DNA from: Solen grandis
Taxonomy: Eukaryota; Mollusca; Bivalvia; Adapedonta; Solenidae
NCBI GenBank assembly: GCA_021229015.1
Contig: CM037785.1
Span: forward strand, 43,112,543 to 43,176,542
DNA: 64,000 nt
Direction: 5' to 3'
This document shows positions 10,646 to 23,000 of the stretch, piece by piece. Position 1 is the first letter of the stretch. Each line of letters starts with the position of its first letter. Below the pieces are notes generated by a model. It worked only from the letters and a program-made list of their open reading frames with translations, did no database searches and was not told the origin of the DNA. Made by a program: the position numbers and the translations under genes.

Positions 10646-13600
10646 CTGAAAATAGAAGTTGGAAAATTACAGCCCAGATAATATAGTGTACATGCATCCT
10701 AAATTTTAGTGTGGGGAATTGGTCTGAAAAAAATGTTGATTACTCAGCCCATCTTTTCTATTGAATAATGATGAATCAGTGACTCAGTTTATACTTGCAC
10801 ACTGTTATTTTACATACAATCAAAGGTAGTATATCTTATGAAAGATATCAAAATGCAACAATGGAATAATTAATGTCTTTGCTAGAATTTGATCTAATTG
10901 ACCATTTCCACAGTTTACAAGTCAAAAGATTATAGTGGCAATGTAGTGCACAATGGCAGCATAAAACACAGCATTAATCTGAAATAAACTTGCAGTTATT
11001 ACAAACTTTGTCAAAAATCACAATTGTTTAACAAGAGGGCTATGTTGGCCCTGAATCACTCACCTGATTAATATTGCCTTCATTGCCTTTTATTAAACAG
11101 TCATACTGAAGACAAAATCCATGCTGAAGTACAGCAAAATAATCATAACTGCACACAAAAACTGTACCCGTGGTCCAAATTTTGATGGTCATAGCTATAA
11201 AATCAAATGACCCCTAGGGCGGGATCAATTTACACCCAAGAGCCATGATTTGAACACTTGGTTCTGGTCCACAAGGCCATGTTACATATCAATATCTAAA
11301 CTCATGATTTTGTGGTTTCTGACAAGATCTTTCAAAGACTCTTCTATATAAGTCTGTGTAAAATAAAGTGACCCCTGGGGGTGGGGGCAATTTTTATTCC
11401 AGGTTTAGAGATTTTTCTAGATTTTTCTGTATAAGCCTATGTAAAATCAAGTAACCCTGGGTCAGGGCCAATTTTGACCCCAGGGCCATAATGTGAACAA
11501 CGTTGATAGATGTCCACAAGTCCATATTACATACAAAATATCTAAACTCCAGGCCTTTTAGTTTCTAACAAGTAGATTTTTCTAGATTTCCTATTTAAGT
11601 CTATGTAAAATAAAGTGGCCCCTGGGGGGGGCAAATTTTGACCCAAGGGCCATGATTTGAACAAACTTGGTTAATGTCTATAAGGCAATTTTACATACCA
11701 AATATCTTAACTCCTGCCTTGTGGTTACACCTGACAAGAAGATTTTTCTAGATTTTCCCATTTATGCCTGAAAAATAAAGTGACTCCTGGGGCGGGGCCA
11801 ATTTTGACCCAAGGGTCATGATTTGAACAATCTTTGTAGATGTCTATAAGACCATGTTACACATCAAATATCTTAACTCCAGGCCTTGTGGTTTCTGACA
11901 AGAAGATTTTTTCTAGATTTTCTTGTATAAGCCTATGTAAAATAAGGTGACCCCTGGGGCAGGGCCAATTATGACCCCTGGGCCATGATTTGAACAAACT
12001 TGGTAGAGGTCCACTAGACAATGCTACACACCAAATATCTAAACTCCAGGCCTTGTGGTTTCTGACAAGGAGATTTTTCTAGATTTTCCAATGTAAGTGT
12101 ATGTAAAATCAAATGACCCCTGGGGCGGGGCCAATTTTGACCCGAGGGTCATGATTTGAACAAACTTGGTAAAGGTTCATAAGACAATACCACACACCAA
12201 ATATCTAAGCTCTAGGCCTTGCAATTTCGTAGAAGAAAATTTCATTTTAAAAATCTAGTTTTAGCTCCTGTGACCCAGATATGCAATGGACTGGAACTAA
12301 ACTGAACAACTTCGGTAGAGCTTCATGCAAGGATCACCACAGCTAATTTTCATCAAATTTGGCCCAGTAGTTAAGGGGGATATGTTGTTTAAAGAAAATT
12401 GTTGACGCCGGACACATGAGACGCACAGATGCCGGACAAAATGTGATCACAATAGCTAACCATGAGCACGTTGTGCTCAAGCGAGATAATAAAAAATCAT
12501 CACTGATTGAAAATCAGCATGGTCTTCCTCAATGATGCATTGACAAACTGATTAATCAGTAAAAAAATACTGAATTCGTTAATGTGCTTATGTAGATTTA
12601 TTATGTGATGGAGCATGTGCAAAATAAAGAAAAACAAGTTTTTGCCTGATAGTAACCACACTGTTTTAAGAAGTAAATATTTTGTATCATCTTCTTTGAG
12701 AATCAGTGAATGAATAGCTGTGCCAAAACATTTTTAAATCTGGCCAGTGGTTGGAAAACATTTTCTTAAAAGTTTTCAAAAATCTGACCTGGCCCAAGAA
12801 GCCATGTTTTTAATGGATTGGAAAGTTAGAACAGATCTGGTAGAGGGTTACCCATGGAACATCTTTGCCAGTCTGTTTTAGAATCTGGTCATAAGTTTTG
12901 GAGAGAGTTTTTAAACTTTTCACAATATACATATATAAGGAAAACTAGCCCTGTCCTAGCTGTCATATTTATATGAACTGTAAGAATTAGAACAATCTTG
13001 GAAGAGGATTATCCAAAGAAATTCTGGGCCAAAACATTTTGAAATCTAGCCATTAGTTTTGCATAGAAATGAGTTTTGGCAAAAATATATATTTTATGCA
13101 ATCTCTTAAGTAGCCCCGCAATGTTATTTACAAATACAAAAAGTTTGAACAATCATGGTAGAGGGTCTGATAGAGAGTCACCCAAGGATTATCTGTTCCA
13201 AAATATTTTGAAATCCAACCAATATTTTTGAAGAAAAATTTAATTTTTTTGTTATACATTATATAAATAAAGGACTCAAAAGGGCCATGACCATGGCCTA
13301 GAATGCTCACTAGGGAGCCATTAGCCTAATCAGAGCAATTCAGGCTACTTGATTTTATCTCGTTACCTTTAGCATCAACCATAGTCAAGTTTCAGATACA
13401 AAGAATTCTTTACTACAATGTATAAAGGTAAAAGGTAATCTAGCTGTACCCCTGGAAGCCTCATTCTTTCAAGGGATCCACTTTATTTTAGCAATTATGG
13501 TAGAGGGCTATGAGGTGACTATATATGCCCAATGAAATTAATTTCTGACCAATGGTTTCATAGGCAAAGATTTTTGAATTTTTTATATAAAGTATATTAG

Positions 13601-14300
13601 GAATTTGCTGACAACCTACAGGCCTCTTTTACTAGGGAACAACTTCAATTAGGCAATTATGGTAGAGGGCCATGAGGTGACCATTAGTGCCAAATGAATT
13701 AAGATTTTAATAATTGGTTTCAGAGAAGAAGATTTTTAAAGTTTTCAAAAATAAAATTATGTTCTGAATGAATCATATTTATTTGAGCATTATTAGTACA
13801 GGCCCACAAAAGGATTATTCATTCATATTATCAACAATTTCTACCAAGTAGTTTCCAAGGAGATGTCTTTTAAAGCACATTAATGAGGTCTTATGATGGA
13901 CAACAGACACTGGGTGATCAGAATAGCTCACCTTGAGCATGTTGTGCTGTTGTGAGCTAAAAATAGCCCCGCTCAAAGTGATTATGTTTTTTTTATGAAT
14001 ATAGATCAGAGGGTCACCTAAGGAACAAATTAGCCAGTAGTTTTTGACAAGAAGATTTTTAATTTTTTTCCCTTTGGTTGCCATAGCAACCAGAGATGCT
14101 TGAAAGGGGACCAACCAAGGAACAAACCTGTTTGTCAAACTTGCTCAAGCAGCTTCGTAGTAGGACTGGTGTGTTTCAAAATATGATAATGAATAATTGA
14201 CAAAGCTCAGGTGAGCTGAAACACACACACAAACACACCAAAAAAAACAAAACAGCCATATTTCATAAATCAAAGTTATATATAATTCTGATCTCCAGAT
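10646..14300 (-). repeat. Repeat-filled stretch upstream of the left cpRAS1 exons; no exon seen
   Basis: Apart from unique sequence at 10650-11030, this is arrays: 11030-12490 (about seven units of roughly 165 bp, read on the - strand from a hairpin head near 12490 to a GGCC tail at 11030), a more decayed array at 12500-13270, and another at 13271-13968 with a tail hairpin at 13281 and a head at 13930-13968. I looked on the - strand for Ras G3, G4 or G5 coding and found none. Confidence 0.75.
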
Positions 14301-14400
14301 NNNNNNNNNNNNNNNNNNNNNNNNNNNNNNNNNNNNNNNNNNNNNNNNNNNNNNNNNNNNNNNNNNNNNNNNNNNNNNNNNNNNNNNNNNNNNNNNNNNN
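14301..14400. other. Assembly gap of exactly 100 N
   Basis: The run is exactly 100 N, the usual placeholder for a scaffold join of unknown size. Repeats lie on both sides: a CA-rich tail of an array element to the left, and a transposon-like copy (14440-15320) to the right. Order and orientation of the pieces across it are therefore not assured by the sequence. Confidence 0.97.
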
Positions 14401-14439
14401 AACACATTTTTTTTATTATTCATTTACTTTTATTTCATT

Positions 14440-15320
14440 TTTTATTACTTATTAACTAATTACTTACAGCATGTAAAAATGTTTGCGCCAACACATTCGC
14501 CAAATGAGAAAAATTAGAGCCAAATTTAAGAAGTTGGAGCCAAATTTAAAGCAAGTGGCTCCAATATGTTTTCAGAATACTTTATTGTCTTTATGTTCTG
14601 GTATGATATATGTATTTGTTATACTTGGACTGTCAAAGTTAATTATAAATAAATTATCAAATAAATATTTCATTCAATTGTCAAAAAAAAAATTTCATTA
14701 AAAAAAATAAAATAAATCAATTATAAAGAATTTTTTATGAGAATAGGTATATTAATATTTTGATACATTAATAACCAAACATCAACAAAAGACCAAAAAA
14801 AAATGTGTTCATACAAAATAAATATTAACCTGACTAAAAATATTATATGAAAATATCAAGTGAAAAAAAAAAAAAAAAAAAAAAAGATACTTGGGTACGT
14901 TAAATATTGGGTACGTTTTGGTTTGGATAGGTTTTGACTCGCTCCATTAGCGATTAGCATCGAGTCATTTATATACATCGGTACATCTATGCTATTTACC
15001 AGTTGGAATCTAGCTAGGTTAACCAATTAATCAATTTAAATGTTTTAAAAGAAACGGTAGTAAACATTGCTGATGTTTTTCGCAAATGGCCGCCATTGTG
15101 ATGATTGCGCAATTTCATAACAGTTCCAAATGCAGGTATAACAAAAGTCAGTAGAGGGTGTGACAAATGTAAACAAGTTATAAGCTGCCAATACTATCCG
15201 AGTATTCCACATCTTTGCATAATTAGGAAGCCTTAAAATGCGTGTTGATTGGATAATCCCACAGCAGGTGCTGGTTACTTTAAGTAGTATATACAGTGTA
15301 GAGCGACCTGTATTTTTGTG
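14440..15320 (-). mobile_element. Diverged copy of transposon T3 core, - strand, at the contig edge
   Basis: Reading the - strand from 15320 to 14440 follows 19530-20350: both share TTCCGTAATGCACAAAA, CACGCATT-TAAGGC, GTGGAATACTCGGAT, TTGCGCAATCAT, AATGGCGGC and the final TTGGAGCCACTTG with TTTGGCTC. T3 ends are not seen here. The copy almost touches the N gap. Confidence 0.8.
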
Positions 15321-15963
15321 CATTACGGAACTTAAACAACCGCGGTACTAATTTACTGATTTCTTCTTCGTATGCGCCAAACAAAGTTGATAAGCGGTAT
15401 ATTGGGGGCCTTGAGATCAAAGGCGGTAGATTTCTGGTGTTGGTCGGTAGACCGGGAGATGCAAGCAATTATCGGTAGCTCCCGCTCAAAATCGGGAGAG
15501 TTCACAGGTCTGCTTATCTTAATCTCTACTGAGATCCGCTCCGGTTATTTTTTTCGTTCTGGCCTCAGCTGGATCTCTACCCAGGCCTTACATAAATGCT
15601 TCGGGAAATTTACACCGATACCCCTAACTCGTTTCGGCCGTTCAAATCGATTGTTTTAGGATGCACACCTAAAAATCCACGCATGCCTAGTAAGAAGACA
15701 TATTCTTCTTTTCCCGAAGCTTTTATATAAGGCCTGGGTAGAGATCCAGCGGAGGCCAGAACGAAAAAAATAACTGGAGCGGATCTCAGTAGAGATTACA
15801 GCTTATCTATGCCAGCAATCTTCAGAACTTTTAAATGTTTTTGCTCTTCGATTTAGATATTAGTATTTCCTTCAGTCTTTTTTGATAAGCCCAGCCATTT
15901 ATAATCCCTAAATTGGCTTATACTGAAATTGTTTACGAAAAGTACATTGATTTTATTTTTCAG
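15000..15963 (+). other. CDAN1: Region upstream of the first visible CDAN1 exon; no exon 1 found
   Basis: It holds the end of the T3 copy, a CTCCCG-rich stretch (15395-15500), the foldback repeat and a short unique piece (15808-15950). No ATG exon with a phase-0 donor and codanin-1 similarity was seen. The promoter and exon 1 are therefore further upstream, in the gap, or on a piece placed elsewhere. Confidence 0.6.
15517..15807. repeat. Foldback repeat: about 90-bp inverted arms, about 105-bp loop
   Basis: The left arm (15517-15607) and right arm (15711-15807) are reverse complements with a few mismatches. They share AATCTCTACTGAGATCCGCT, GTTCTGGCCTC and CTACCCAGGCCTTA. It lies 160 bases upstream of the first visible CDAN1 exon. 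Confidence 0.85.
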
Positions 15964-17021
15964 AGTTATGTCCCAGAATGTTTAGTCGACTTGGAAAGCG
16001 TGAAACAAGAGTTTATTCCATTTTTCTTGAACTATTTGCGTGACCATACGCTTCATTTAATTCAAAGTTCAAAGTCAGCAACCCCATCTCCTGCAAAGAC
16101 TCCCTCCTTGAAAAAGTTATGCAAGTCTGTTAAGAGAAGGAAAGATGATGGAAAAAAGAGACAGCAGCTATTTGGTGCCAGTCCTGCAGGTGATGTTGAT
16201 GAACTTCGCACTTTACCCTCATCAGTGTTTTCACCGAATAATTCACTAGACTCACCTAGTGGTATTTATCATAAAACGGAAAGGAGTTACTCAAAAGGGA
16301 ATGCAAGATCAAACTATGGAAACCAGAGGGGGTCTCCACAATGTGGAAGTCAAAGACAGCAAACCCCTGATCAGCAGCGATCTAAACAAAAATTCAGCCT
16401 CGGGGAGTTCTTTCACACTCCAGATCAAGGTAGCTCTTGGAAGAAGAAATCACCACATTCTGGTGGACGCAGAGATATGTCACTAGATAACTCTCCCTCA
16501 CCTGTGGTCTCTCATGGTCGCAAATCTGGTGGAAAGAGAAGACAAAGTAATAGCCCATTAGTTCAAAATGTGCCTGCTAAATCATTTCAAGAAAACTCCT
16601 CTCCACCTGTCTTTAGTCTTGCTAGTACTTATGATTTCCCCCCAATGGGGTGTGATGCTTCCATAAGAAAGAGTCTGGGATCAGTTGATATAAATATTGT
16701 CAAGGAGAAAAATAAAAATTGTGATGCAAAGATTTCTCGTGTGATAAATTTTTCAAATCCAGACGTTAATCCTGTTTCTCAGTTTACTAACAACAGACTT
16801 CAAGAAGTGAAGAGGATTTCACCAATGCCAGTAAATACCAGCACTCCTTCATCAAGAAGGATAACACCAACTCTAGTCAAGGCAGATAACTCTGTATCCC
16901 AGAACTCAGTGTTTTTGGTTCCAATAGAGGAGCAAGGACAGGGGCCTGGATGTTTCTCAGAAGCTGCTGTTATCGAAAGTAAAAGCACAGATAGCCTATT
17001 GGATGAACGGGAACTGCTAAG
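15964..17021 (+). CDS. CDAN1: CDAN1 large N-terminal exon: conserved helix, disordered region, ASF1-binding-like motif
   Basis: The acceptor is tttttcag at 15963. The frame upstream is open only to a TAA at 15886-15888 and contains no ATG, so this is an internal exon entered in phase 0. Residues 13-26 ([14 protein letters not shown]) match the human N-terminal helix. A long Ser/Pro/Lys/Arg-rich, probably disordered stretch follows. Near the end, YDFPPMG and [10 protein letters not shown] (visible residues 298-303 for RRITPT) match human EFPPVG and SRRINPTPV. The latter resembles the B-domain with which HIRA and CAF-1 bind ASF1. The exon ends DERELL plus AG (phase 2), matching the human EEREMLR. 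Confidence 0.93.
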
Positions 17022-20000
17022 GTAAGTTAAGCACTTAACTATCTAAATCTCTTGACAGTCCTTTAAGGCTTTATCTAGATATTTTGTTAACACACATTTT
17101 TTTCCACAAATACAAATTCAGTGTACTTAGGAATTTATCCCAGAACAATTCTAATTCTGTATTTTATTTGTTAGGAACAAGAATTTTTGGTAAGACTAAA
17201 AGAGGTGTTACATTTGAAAATCTGCATGACTTAATCTTTATTTTTTTTTCAATACGGGAATGGGTAAATTTTTCAACATCAGCATCAACCAGGTTTTAAA
17301 AATTTGAATCTCTCCTATGATCATGGATCTTTGGTTTTTCATCTTCAAAATGTTTCACCAATGCAGATTAGAGTATTTGGTCAACTTTGCTCTATTAGCA
17401 TGAGCAAATTGTCACATACTTGCATATCAGCACATGAAACATCATACAACACATCACAATCTGTTAAATCATCATATCATTGTAGAACAATTCTTGACTG
17501 CTTTATTTTCATAAAAAAAATTAAAATCCACCACCTATTTTAATTTAACATTCAGAAATTTACCAAGGGCAAACACGTTTAATCAGTATTTGAATAAGAC
17601 TTTCTTTTGAAGGCCATATCGAGAGCTACAGATAATTTTTAAGTCTAAATGATATTTACCCCCTCTATATTTTTGTAATGCTGAAAACTCAAATATTTTT
17701 ACACCCCCCATCATAAAACTAAATGGCACTTATGCCTCTTACTTGGATATACCATGATAAAAAAGTCTCAGCAATCTCTATACCTTGCAGCTTAGTGACA
17801 ACATTTCAGAAGTTCTATATTAAGAGCTATGTACAACACTCCTCGCGTTATTTTCCAACTGAGATGATAATATTATTACAAACTGTCAAAAACTTTCAAC
17901 TATAGTTGCTTCTCCGACCATAACTTTACAGTTTCATCGGAAACAGAATCACCGGCATGTTTCTTAGAAGCATTTTCAGTCATAATAACGTTGTCATATA
18001 TTATTTCTTCAAATATTTGCTTGATTGAGATCCGTCAATTCATTTTCATTTTTGACAAAAATGAGAACACTAGGATTGTCTACATTGCTTAATATTTTCT
18101 CTTTAATCGCTCCGGTTTGCTTCTACCTACTATTTTAGCGTCTACACGATACCCATGGTACCCGAATACCGATAACGATAACTTAGAAAAGGGAACCAAC
18201 ATCATGATTCCCAACTATCAAGAACGTTAACTACTACAGTACACAATAGAACCGGGAACCAATGTTAAAACCAAGACTAGTTCGATACCATAAAATCATT
18301 CTACAATGTAGAGGTGACGTCACGCTCCTCGTTTATTTTGCGGGCACAATGCCATAAAATTGATTTGGAATAAGAATACCGAAATATGCGTAATGTTGAG
18401 TAACAATGCTGATCGGACATTTCAAATGCGTTTTTTCACCTTTCAGTTTTGTTTTCAATGCGTTTTTACCAAAAAATAATGCTTAAAAACGCAAAAACGC
18501 GTCTTATCTGTAGCTCTGCATATTGTACACCCTTGGAACTGATTAAGAATTGCCCATCTTTGAAGAAAGACCTTTTTTTCCCCCCCATCTTTCAAAATTC
18601 CAGGTGTTGATATATTTTGTTTGTTCTGTCATCTGTGATCATGTTTTCTTACTTGATCAATTAAAGTTTCCTTAAAATAAACCTTTATCATGCTGAAAAC
18701 TTTGCACTTTTGTGACAACAAACTAACTGCAATTTGGTCTGTATCAATTACCTGCATGTGGCGCATTCCCATATATATGCCAAATGATAGAATTTGGTGT
18801 CAATTGTGTACATAATAAATTTTGTCATTCCTAATCTATTAAATGTAAATAATTTTGCTTACATGGATTAGGCACAGTCCTTGCCTTGATTATAGAGAGG
18901 TTTACATGTTGTTAAAGGCGAGAGAAGATGAAGTACCAGAACCATGTGACAGAGAGTGGACCCAGTCTCCCAGTTGTCACGCCAACCAAGCCTGCACTGG
19001 AACACAGCAGCAGCATGGTTGAACCAGTAGAGGCAAGTCTGTCGGAGGTCACAAACCAGGAGAAGATCGACACACTTGCGCTGCTCTATTCCAGGTGCCT
19101 CATAGGTAAATGTCACTCAGGGACTTGAGCATGTATATCATTGAAGGTTGCGATTTTGAAATAATTAGCATGCTAAAGTAAGCTTGGATGCTGAATGGCT
19201 TTAAAATATAAAATATATACCGGTCTACATATACTTGTATATGGAAGTATTTAGCATTCATTTATGATCATGAACAGATGATATTGAAGTATTATAAACA
19301 TGCAAAGAAGAAAATCATTAAATGTACAGAGAGTTTGCAGCTGAGAAAATGCAGGGCTTTTTTTCCTTCCATATTAGAGGCCGATCTTCGGTGACTTCCC
19401 AAAAAAGGCTATATTTTTTCCAATTTTGGCCAAAAGAATTCCCAAAATCTAATGATAAAATTCCCAATACGTTCCAACTATTTTTCTCCTTAAACCTATA
19501 AGCGAATATTCATTAATACAGAGAAAAAAAACAACAGTAATGCAGTTGTTTCCGTAATGCACAAAATTATACGTCACTCTACACTGCATACTACTTAAAG
19601 TAAAGCACCTGCTGTTCGATGACCCAATTAACACGCATTCTAAGGCTCAATGTGGAATACTCGGATTTTATTGGACGACTATCATTTGTCACACCTTCTA
19701 CCGACTATTGTTTTACCTTCATTTAGAGAGCTGTTATGAAGTTGCGCAATCATCTCAGTCAATGGCGGCTGTTTGCGAAGATACATTAGCATTTATATTG
19801 CTTGTTTAACTTTTTAAAACATTCAGATCAGTTGTTCGGTTCACCAAGTAAGTTTTCAATACATAAACACATCAGTTATTTACCTTGATGTATAAATAAC
19901 CAATTCCTTATTGCTAAGGAAAAAGTCAAAAACGTAGCCAAAATGAAACGTCCCCCAAACAGAACATACTCAATTTTTTTTTTTTTTTTTTAAATTTCAC

Positions 20001-23000
20001 TTTTGATTTATTATTAGTCTTTTATACATGTAATATTTAAACATATTGATATTAATTTTTTTAAAAATATTTTATATAATAATTATATTAATTTCATTAA
20101 TCTAATTTTCAATTGAAATATTGTGAAAGAAAGTTGTAAGGTCTTTATTTCAATAATAATGTACATGTTTATTATTTCTATTTATTTTTAAATATAATGT
20201 ACCAAATGAATGTGCATTTGACATTTCAACTAAAGCATATATAAACACAAAACTATATTGGAGCCACTTGTTAAAAAATCTGCCTCCAGCTTAAGAGATT
20301 TGGCTCTATCTGGTGAATGCCAAACATTTTTGCAGCTAGTGCTAGTCTTGGTGTTGACACCAAGGAGAAAGATTGTTTATGGACATTAGTACCATTTTAA
20401 ATAGTGCAGCGATTTGAACCAAAGACAGCTCTGTTTTATGTCTAGTTGTTATATCAATTCGTTTTGATTCTTTAAGATTCATAAGACTGTTAGAATATTA
20501 CTGTGTATACATGTGAATTGAGTCTACCCTTTTCCCAAAACGCCCCGAAATCGCGTTTCAATTTCCCAAAATAGAAGGCTAAGGCCCCTTTCCAAATTTC
20601 GGAAAAAAAGCCCTGAAATGTTGATATAGACATGAATTTTCAAAATCTAAAATCTACAAGTCATTGCACCTAATGTCCTATTGTTTCCCTACAGAGAACC
20701 TGCTGCCTAACATAGTAGTGGAGCTGTACTTCTTGGTACAACTGGTGACAGCTCGTGGAGGGGGAACTGATGAGGATACATTCATGTATGGAGAAGGTTA
20801 GTACTTTACTTCACTTATATTCAGTTGGCGAGTCTCTAAAGTTAATATTTTCACCTTATAGTAAGAAATAATTGTAAGAAAGGACATGTTTTATTTATGG
20901 GTAATCTGCTATAATTCTATGTGCTTCATTGGATTTCTACGATATTTGGATAGCCTAAGTGAATGGATCTTTTCATTATGAATTGAACTTAACCTTTGAC
21001 CTACTTTTGATGAAAAAAAGCACCGGCAACTTTATACAGGCCATGTCTCAGAGGCCGCTCAAACTATCTTTACAAAAATTCACACACTAAAAGTCCTCAA
21101 TGAGTAGTGGGGCCTCACTGATTTTTGGAAATGGAGGGTCCCTGGGGGTCAGGCCCCGCCCACTCAAAGATGGATTTTTGCATAAAAAAATGTATTTTGG
21201 TTAAATATTTCAAATTTCAATCCCTGAATCATATATTTTTTGTTCCTAAAAATGAGAAGATTGAATAGTACTACTTTAGTGTCCCCGGAGGTCACCCAGG
21301 GACAGGCCTACCCCCTCAAATTTACTTATGGTCTTATATCTCAATTCAGATCCCCACCCCTAAACCATATATATTCTTGTTCCTCATGGTGAGACAGATT
21401 GATGCTAGTTCTTTAAATTCACATGGATAAACTTGAAACTTGCAAATTTGATTTAACGTCTATTTTCTACATATAAAATACATATTCAATGGCATTGTAC
21501 AATGAAAATGATAAAAGATGATGAGATAAACACACATACATAAAACAATAAGGAACAGTCAATGATGCCGTTAGCATCACTTAAAACAGTGCAAAATAGT
21601 CCTTGAAGTAAAATGACTTCAGTTGTGTTTTGAAGATTTCCACAGATTCACATTGTCTCAGACTAAGAGGTAATTCATTCCACAGTTTTGGACCAATCGT
21701 ACTAAAACTTCTGTCAGAGGAAGTCTTTTTCTTATTAAAAGCAACAACATAACAACCATCAGAGGATTCAGATGATCTTAAGGTTGGCTTTGACACTTGA
21801 GGAGACAAAAGCTCGGTTAAATACGATGGTGTGTTTCCTACCAAACAGTTAAACATGTATATTAATATCTTGAAACTGATTGGTGCTTTCATCGGAAGCC
21901 AGTGAATATCAAATAATGCCTGTTTTGAACTGTCGTACTTGGAACAATTTAACACGAGTTTCGCACACATATTTTGAATACGTTGAAGTTTGGATAATTC
22001 ATTTTGAGATATCCCATAACGAATTATGTTGCAGTAATCTAAATGGGATATTACTAAAGATAAAACAAGTGTTTCAGCGGCTTCATTTAACAGATGCTTT
22101 CGAATGCTCTTAATCTTGAAATAATTAATCATAGCAGTTTTACACATTCTTTTAATATGATCTTTGAAATTTAGGGACTCATCCAAAAAAGCACCAAGAT
22201 GCCTTATTCAGTTTTGTGATTCAATAACATCACCACATATATTGATTTCTTTGATGTTACACTTATTTAGCTATGATCGACTTCCAAAAAGAATAAACTC
22301 TGTCTTTGAATTGTTCATTTTTAACTTGTTATTGTTCATCCAATCATTGATAAGAACTGCACAGTCCTGGCGGTCTTGAATAGCGCTTGCCTCTTCGGTT
22401 GATGATGGTTTAAAACGTTTATTTGCCTTGTGGTTGTCGACAAATCCGTACACAGAAATAAAGGGTGGCACAATGACAAAGATAGTATCTGCGTACGTCA
22501 AGTAGAGCCAAGGGCCTAAACAGCTTCTCAGGGGGACACCGCAATCAAGTTCCCATTCTGTCGACATATTTTAGTTAACACTCACCCGACAGCTATGCGG
22601 CTTCAAGTATGAATCCATCCATTTCAGCGCAGATCCACAGACACCATACTGACTTTCAAGAATATTGGATCACCAAGGGGCAGGCCTCGCCCCCTCAAAT
22701 TTACTTAATACCTTATATCTCAAAAACTGTTCAGTTCCCCACCCCTAAAGCATTTATATTCTTGTTCCTCATGATGAGACAGATTGAATGGTACTTCTTT
22801 AGTGTCCCCAGGGGTCTGGCCCCACTCTGTCCATTTAACTTTGACCTTTATTTCAAAAACAATTGAGATCCCCACCCATAAACCATATATATTCTTGATC
22901 CTCATGATCAGATGGATTGAATGGTACTTTCTTGATGTTCATATGGGGCACCAAGGGGTCAGGCCCCACCCCCTTACTTTTACTTATGACTGGGTTCTTA

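Noticed and set aside
10646..14300. Possible hidden G3-G5 exons for the left cpRAS1 half on the - strand
   Set aside because: Read for DTAGQ, NKxD and ETSAK coding; only repeat arrays and AT-rich sequence were seen. A very diverged exon cannot be fully excluded by eye.
14145..14423. Open frame across the N run
   Set aside because: It exists only because N codons were read as open; there is no coding evidence on either side.
15086..15136. ATGGCCGCC... as CDAN1 exon 1 (MAAIVMIAQF)
   Set aside because: It lies inside the T3 transposon copy (matching text occurs at 19755 on the other strand), its donor would be phase 2 where phase 0 is required, and it has no codanin-1 similarity.
15913..15963. 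Extension of the CDAN1 frame upstream of 15964
   Set aside because: The frame is open but has no ATG and ends at a TAA just upstream; a good pyrimidine tract and cag show the exon starts at 15964.
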